Shown: positions 61,035 through 64,000 of the stretch, piece after piece
Position numbering within the stretch: the first letter of the stretch is position 1
Layout: every line of letters begins with the position of its first letter
Assembly (NCBI GenBank): GCA_019095985.1
Contig: CM032661.1
Span: 37,939,172 to 38,003,171 of the forward strand
Length of the DNA stretch: 64,000 bases
From: Streblospio benedicti
Taxonomy: Eukaryota; Annelida; Polychaeta; Spionida; Spionidae
Direction of reading: 5' to 3'
The notes under the pieces: generated by a model
What the model saw: the letters and a program-made list of their open reading frames with translations, nothing else
Databases searched by the model: none
Told to the model about the DNA's origin: nothing
Translations under genes and position numbers: made by a program

Positions 61035-61867
61035 CAATTTAGATGCCCCTTTACAAATGCTCATTCAAAAATTCATGCTAACAGGGACAGTAGAAATATT
61101 TCAAAATGTCACATTATTAGACGTACATAGACCTACATAAACATATACAAGGAAAAGTATTCATGGCATGTGTTTGTCTCTTATAAGTAAAAGTTGACAG
61201 GTCATTACTTGCTCCGTACAGTTGGTATTTATATCAGATTTTAAAACGTATGCATGTAGTCTTTTTAAAACCAGTATTATTATTATTTTTGGTCCAGTAA
61301 TTTAGACGAGGAAGTGCATTATTTTGCTGTGACTAGTATGTGAAAACTAGAAAAAAAATCTTGGTGCACCATTTTTGAAAAAGAAATGGATCTACGGGTT
61401 CAATGTCTCTTCCTTATTACATAACTCCTACATAACTCAACACAAAGAGACATTGGTAATTTACGGTTATGAGTTCATTCACAATACATACACTACTTGG
61501 CTTCATTTCTTTTAGTTCAAAGGAGTTTAAGTATGATATATATGAGTGTTTACAGAGGTAAATTCTAGTTTTAAAGTCACCTTTTGATGGGTTCTGTGAT
61601 GCAATACAATATCAGTTGTTATAAGTGCCTTGATGAAATGCAGCTTATCAACGAAACATCAAATTTTAACAGCAAAATAATCAGCATAATTCCATCCCGG
61701 TTTAGTCTAACATATATTCAAATTGTATGTTAATTGAGGTAGGTTCAGACAAGAAGGGTGCATTGTGGTCCTTCAGCACAACCCACACTTTTTTTCCAAA
61801 TACGTAAATTAGTCAGACTAAGTGTTTAACTGGGTAGAATCAATTTCCTCTGTGTTATTCTCATCCG

Positions 61868-62045
61868 GTGCACATTTGTGACTGTCTGACTGGGGTTTCA
61901 GATGAAAATTTGTCACTGTCTGACTGGGGCTTTAGATGCACATTCGTGACTTTGAGGCTGGGGTTTTACATATTTGTGACAGTCAGACTAGCGCATTTGA
62001 TGTACACTCATGACTGTGAGACTGAGGCTTTAGAAAAACATTATT
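61868..62045. repeat. ~40-bp minisatellite, about five diverged units (CATTCGTGACTGTCTGACTGG type)
   Basis: Units repeat TTTGTGACTGTCTGACTGGGG then TTT-AGATG. Units four and five are more diverged. Single copies of the same unit occur at about 5945-5985, 8706-8742, 50452-50485 and, weakly, 53262-53300. Confidence 0.85.
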
Positions 62046-62803
62046 GACCAAATTCGGGCATTGGATGCAAATTGAAAGAAAAGACATGACACAGTTCTAC
62101 ATGTATTCTTTACTAACTTGCCTGAGAATTTACATCATAATGTGTCCAGCTCCCAATGACAAGGCAGCAGCTGCAGATAGAGGCACTGAGAGCAATGTGG
62201 TGGCGGTTGCATTGTGATTATAGCACATAGGTTCATGTAAATAAACAACAGCAGATATGGATTTTATTTATACCACCCATGCCGGCACGCATTCATTATG
62301 TTCTAAAACATTCTTATCAACATTTATCAGGCAAAATCATGACCCTTAATCAATATAAAGTCATAAAAATCACTGTTTTTAATTTGATAAGCACAGCATC
62401 CTAGTAACCATACACATACAATCTTTCCCATCACATAATTTGGCTTGAAATACGTAGATTCCAGACAGGTTTATTATTTTATCAAGATTCACATGGTGGG
62501 CTTCAGAAATTAGTAAACATTGGTTTGTTGTGTGTACAATATGATATGTAAACGGCATCCAGTCAACTGTATAAACTTTGGTAGCTTGATTATACCATAT
62601 ATTATATCATATTGAGACATGAATTGTCAATTTTATTGACACCAGTCATTTTTAGTCTGGGGTATTGAAACAATCATATGTCCCATACAGATACTAGTGC
62701 CTAAACATCTTACTTCTATTGTCTTCAATATATTGAGAAGCTTTTCTCATTTACTATTTATCTATAGACCTGCAGGCGTAAATTGCCATTTCAGCTTTGC
62801 AAA

Positions 62804-63540
62804 TTAGAAGATGTTTCCAAACCGAAAGTTCTTGGGTCCACTTTCACCAACATGTTTGCACGTGATTTGACATACATATATACTACCTCTATAGGGAGTT
62901 TTTAGGAGGTTTGGCCTCAATGTGGCGCAGACGAAGTCCATTTCCACGATTGCATTTAATAACCACATTGCACTGCTCATTAACATGGAGCCGATTGGGG
63001 CCGATTGTAAATTCACACAAAAAATCAACCCCTAGCCCGTGGTTTTTCCTACTGGTCCCTACTCGGGCTATGTACTCGGGCTGCAATCCGGCACCCGAGT
63101 GCAACTACTGGAACGGTTGGACATACTTGTCTTGTCCATCAGCCATGATTTTCATTATTCATGCAAGTTCAAACACTGAATTAACTGTCCAAAATGGGAC
63201 GATAGGAGATTTTCTAAGGATTTTGTATCGCAATCGCCTTACATTCGTCCCACAATCGTCCTTGCTAGTGCGGTCTCCCATCTCAACTTGTCTCCACTTT
63301 TCCCACCTAATATCGGCCGATTAGACATGGCAGGGAAGATTCAAAAACTACCGACCTGCTGGCCATACGTCCATCTGTGTATGCACTCAGACATCACTGC
63401 CAATCTCATATTACATGGCTGGCATGTCAGGTTTGAACAGAAGGTTGATAACCAGCGCTTCCATAATAGAATAACCAGGACCCATTTGAGAATCCTCCAT
63501 GCACATCTTCTTCATAGTTCTCACCCGCCTTGACATGTCC
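62804..63540. other. Cluster of overlapping open frames on both strands, no recognised product
   Basis: Frames of 137 codons (62911-63324, +), 81 codons (63288-63533, +), 74 codons (62804-63028, -) and 71 codons (62889-63104, -) overlap in a patch with higher G+C than its flanks. None shows a domain I can name. The patch may be part of a worn transposon or an exon-bearing region of the gene ending at 63957. Confidence 0.3.
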
Positions 63541-63773
63541 GCCTGAGTGAAGTCGAGATTCGGGCGTAAGTCGATGTAATATCATACAAGTCTCCTTTTT
63601 CATATAAACGATATTTGCTTTTCAAAATATTTGCCAGTGACTGATACAAATTTTATTGAAATTAAAAAAGAACACTTAATAAATGGGACAGAGAGTTTTA
63701 GAATTTGATTTACACATTCTAGAAGTTGTTAAACATTTTATTACGATTACTTAATATTCTATTTGCTTTTTCA

Positions 63774-63957
63774 GTTCTATGGTTCATCTGATAAGTTGGA
63801 TGGTAAAAACCTTAATGACGAAATTGATGACTTTCCAAAGACTGGTAGCATTATCTTTAAAAACCACCTTAATACTGAAGAACATGACGCATATGACGTT
63901 GTTTACAACTACAATCGGGTGGGTCAGCAGGCACTAGAATGTACGATATCAGTCTAG
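63774..63957 (+). CDS. Putative exon (terminal or internal) of an unrecognised gene
   Basis: A pyrimidine-rich tract ending in TTTTTCAG at 63766-63773 is a strong splice acceptor. It leads into an open frame beginning FYGSSDKLDGKN and ending QQALECTISV, then TAG. The residue mix (acidic, aromatic, Gly and Asn, no low complexity) looks like real protein. The frame also extends upstream to an ATG at 63763, but that ATG lies inside the acceptor tract, so a spliced start is more likely. A donor-like CGG|GTGGGT near 63918 is an alternative 3' end, in which case the TAG would not be used. The closing segment resembles a beta strand around a cysteine, but I assign no domain. Confidence 0.45.
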
Positions 63958-64000
63958 AAATACACATATCCTCTAATATTCCTATTTTGTTTATTGAAAG

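Noticed and set aside
1-64000. LTR retroelements, Polintons, CRISPR arrays, rRNA genes
   Set aside because: I looked for long direct repeats, gag/pol-like or capsid-like frames, regular spacer arrays and rRNA signatures, and saw none.

Overview
This window is animal nuclear DNA. It is AT-rich and gene-poor, with spliced-gene signals, a seven-transmembrane receptor, tRNA-derived SINEs, several non-LTR retrotransposon (LINE) relics and many small non-autonomous DNA transposons. One 100-base run of N marks an assembly gap at 11907-12006. The repeat content suits a highly heterozygous marine invertebrate; I cannot tell deuterostome from lophotrochozoan from the sequence alone. There are no bacterial-type operons, CRISPR arrays or phage genes, and I recognise no LTR retrovirus or Polinton remains.

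Genes. The only confident protein-coding gene is an apparently single-exon class A GPCR at 31715-32908 (+). It is richer in G+C than its surroundings, and several normally conserved activation-switch residues are replaced. A second candidate is a 125-residue basic/acidic protein at 18106-18483 (+), with an N-terminal hydrophobic segment, three TQT motifs and an internal duplication. At the right edge a well-formed splice acceptor leads into a plausible exon at 63774-63957 (+). A weaker open frame with a cysteine pattern loosely like an Ig domain lies at 60819-61034 (+). Nearly all other open frames are chance frames or frames across repeats and microsatellites.

Layout. 1-11906: an inverted pair of a ~480-bp repeat (110-600 and 10830-11290), SINEs, a tandemly doubled MITE (3524-4066), a CR1/L2-like LINE 3' end (6675-7440, minus) and another LINE 3' end (9858-10203, plus). 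12007-15980 and 23283-27695: two diverged copies of a ~4-kb segment, with different flanks and different later insertions. Between them lie a CpG-rich non-coding block (16060-16340) and the TQT protein. 27700-31700: mostly non-coding DNA with MITEs and one SINE. 31715-32908: the GPCR. 33000-41850: repeats, including a LINE (39015-40775, minus) broken by two DNA transposons, one of them a 200-bp hAT-like element with an exact 8-bp target duplication. 41850-60800: MITEs of several families, including a 460-bp element with perfect 21-bp ends and a GC-rich element with a central palindrome, plus a 148-bp fold-back. 60800-64000: a ~40-bp minisatellite and the two putative exons.

The genes show no sign of acting together. 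The window reads as a GPCR and perhaps parts of one or two other genes inside a dense layer of repeats.
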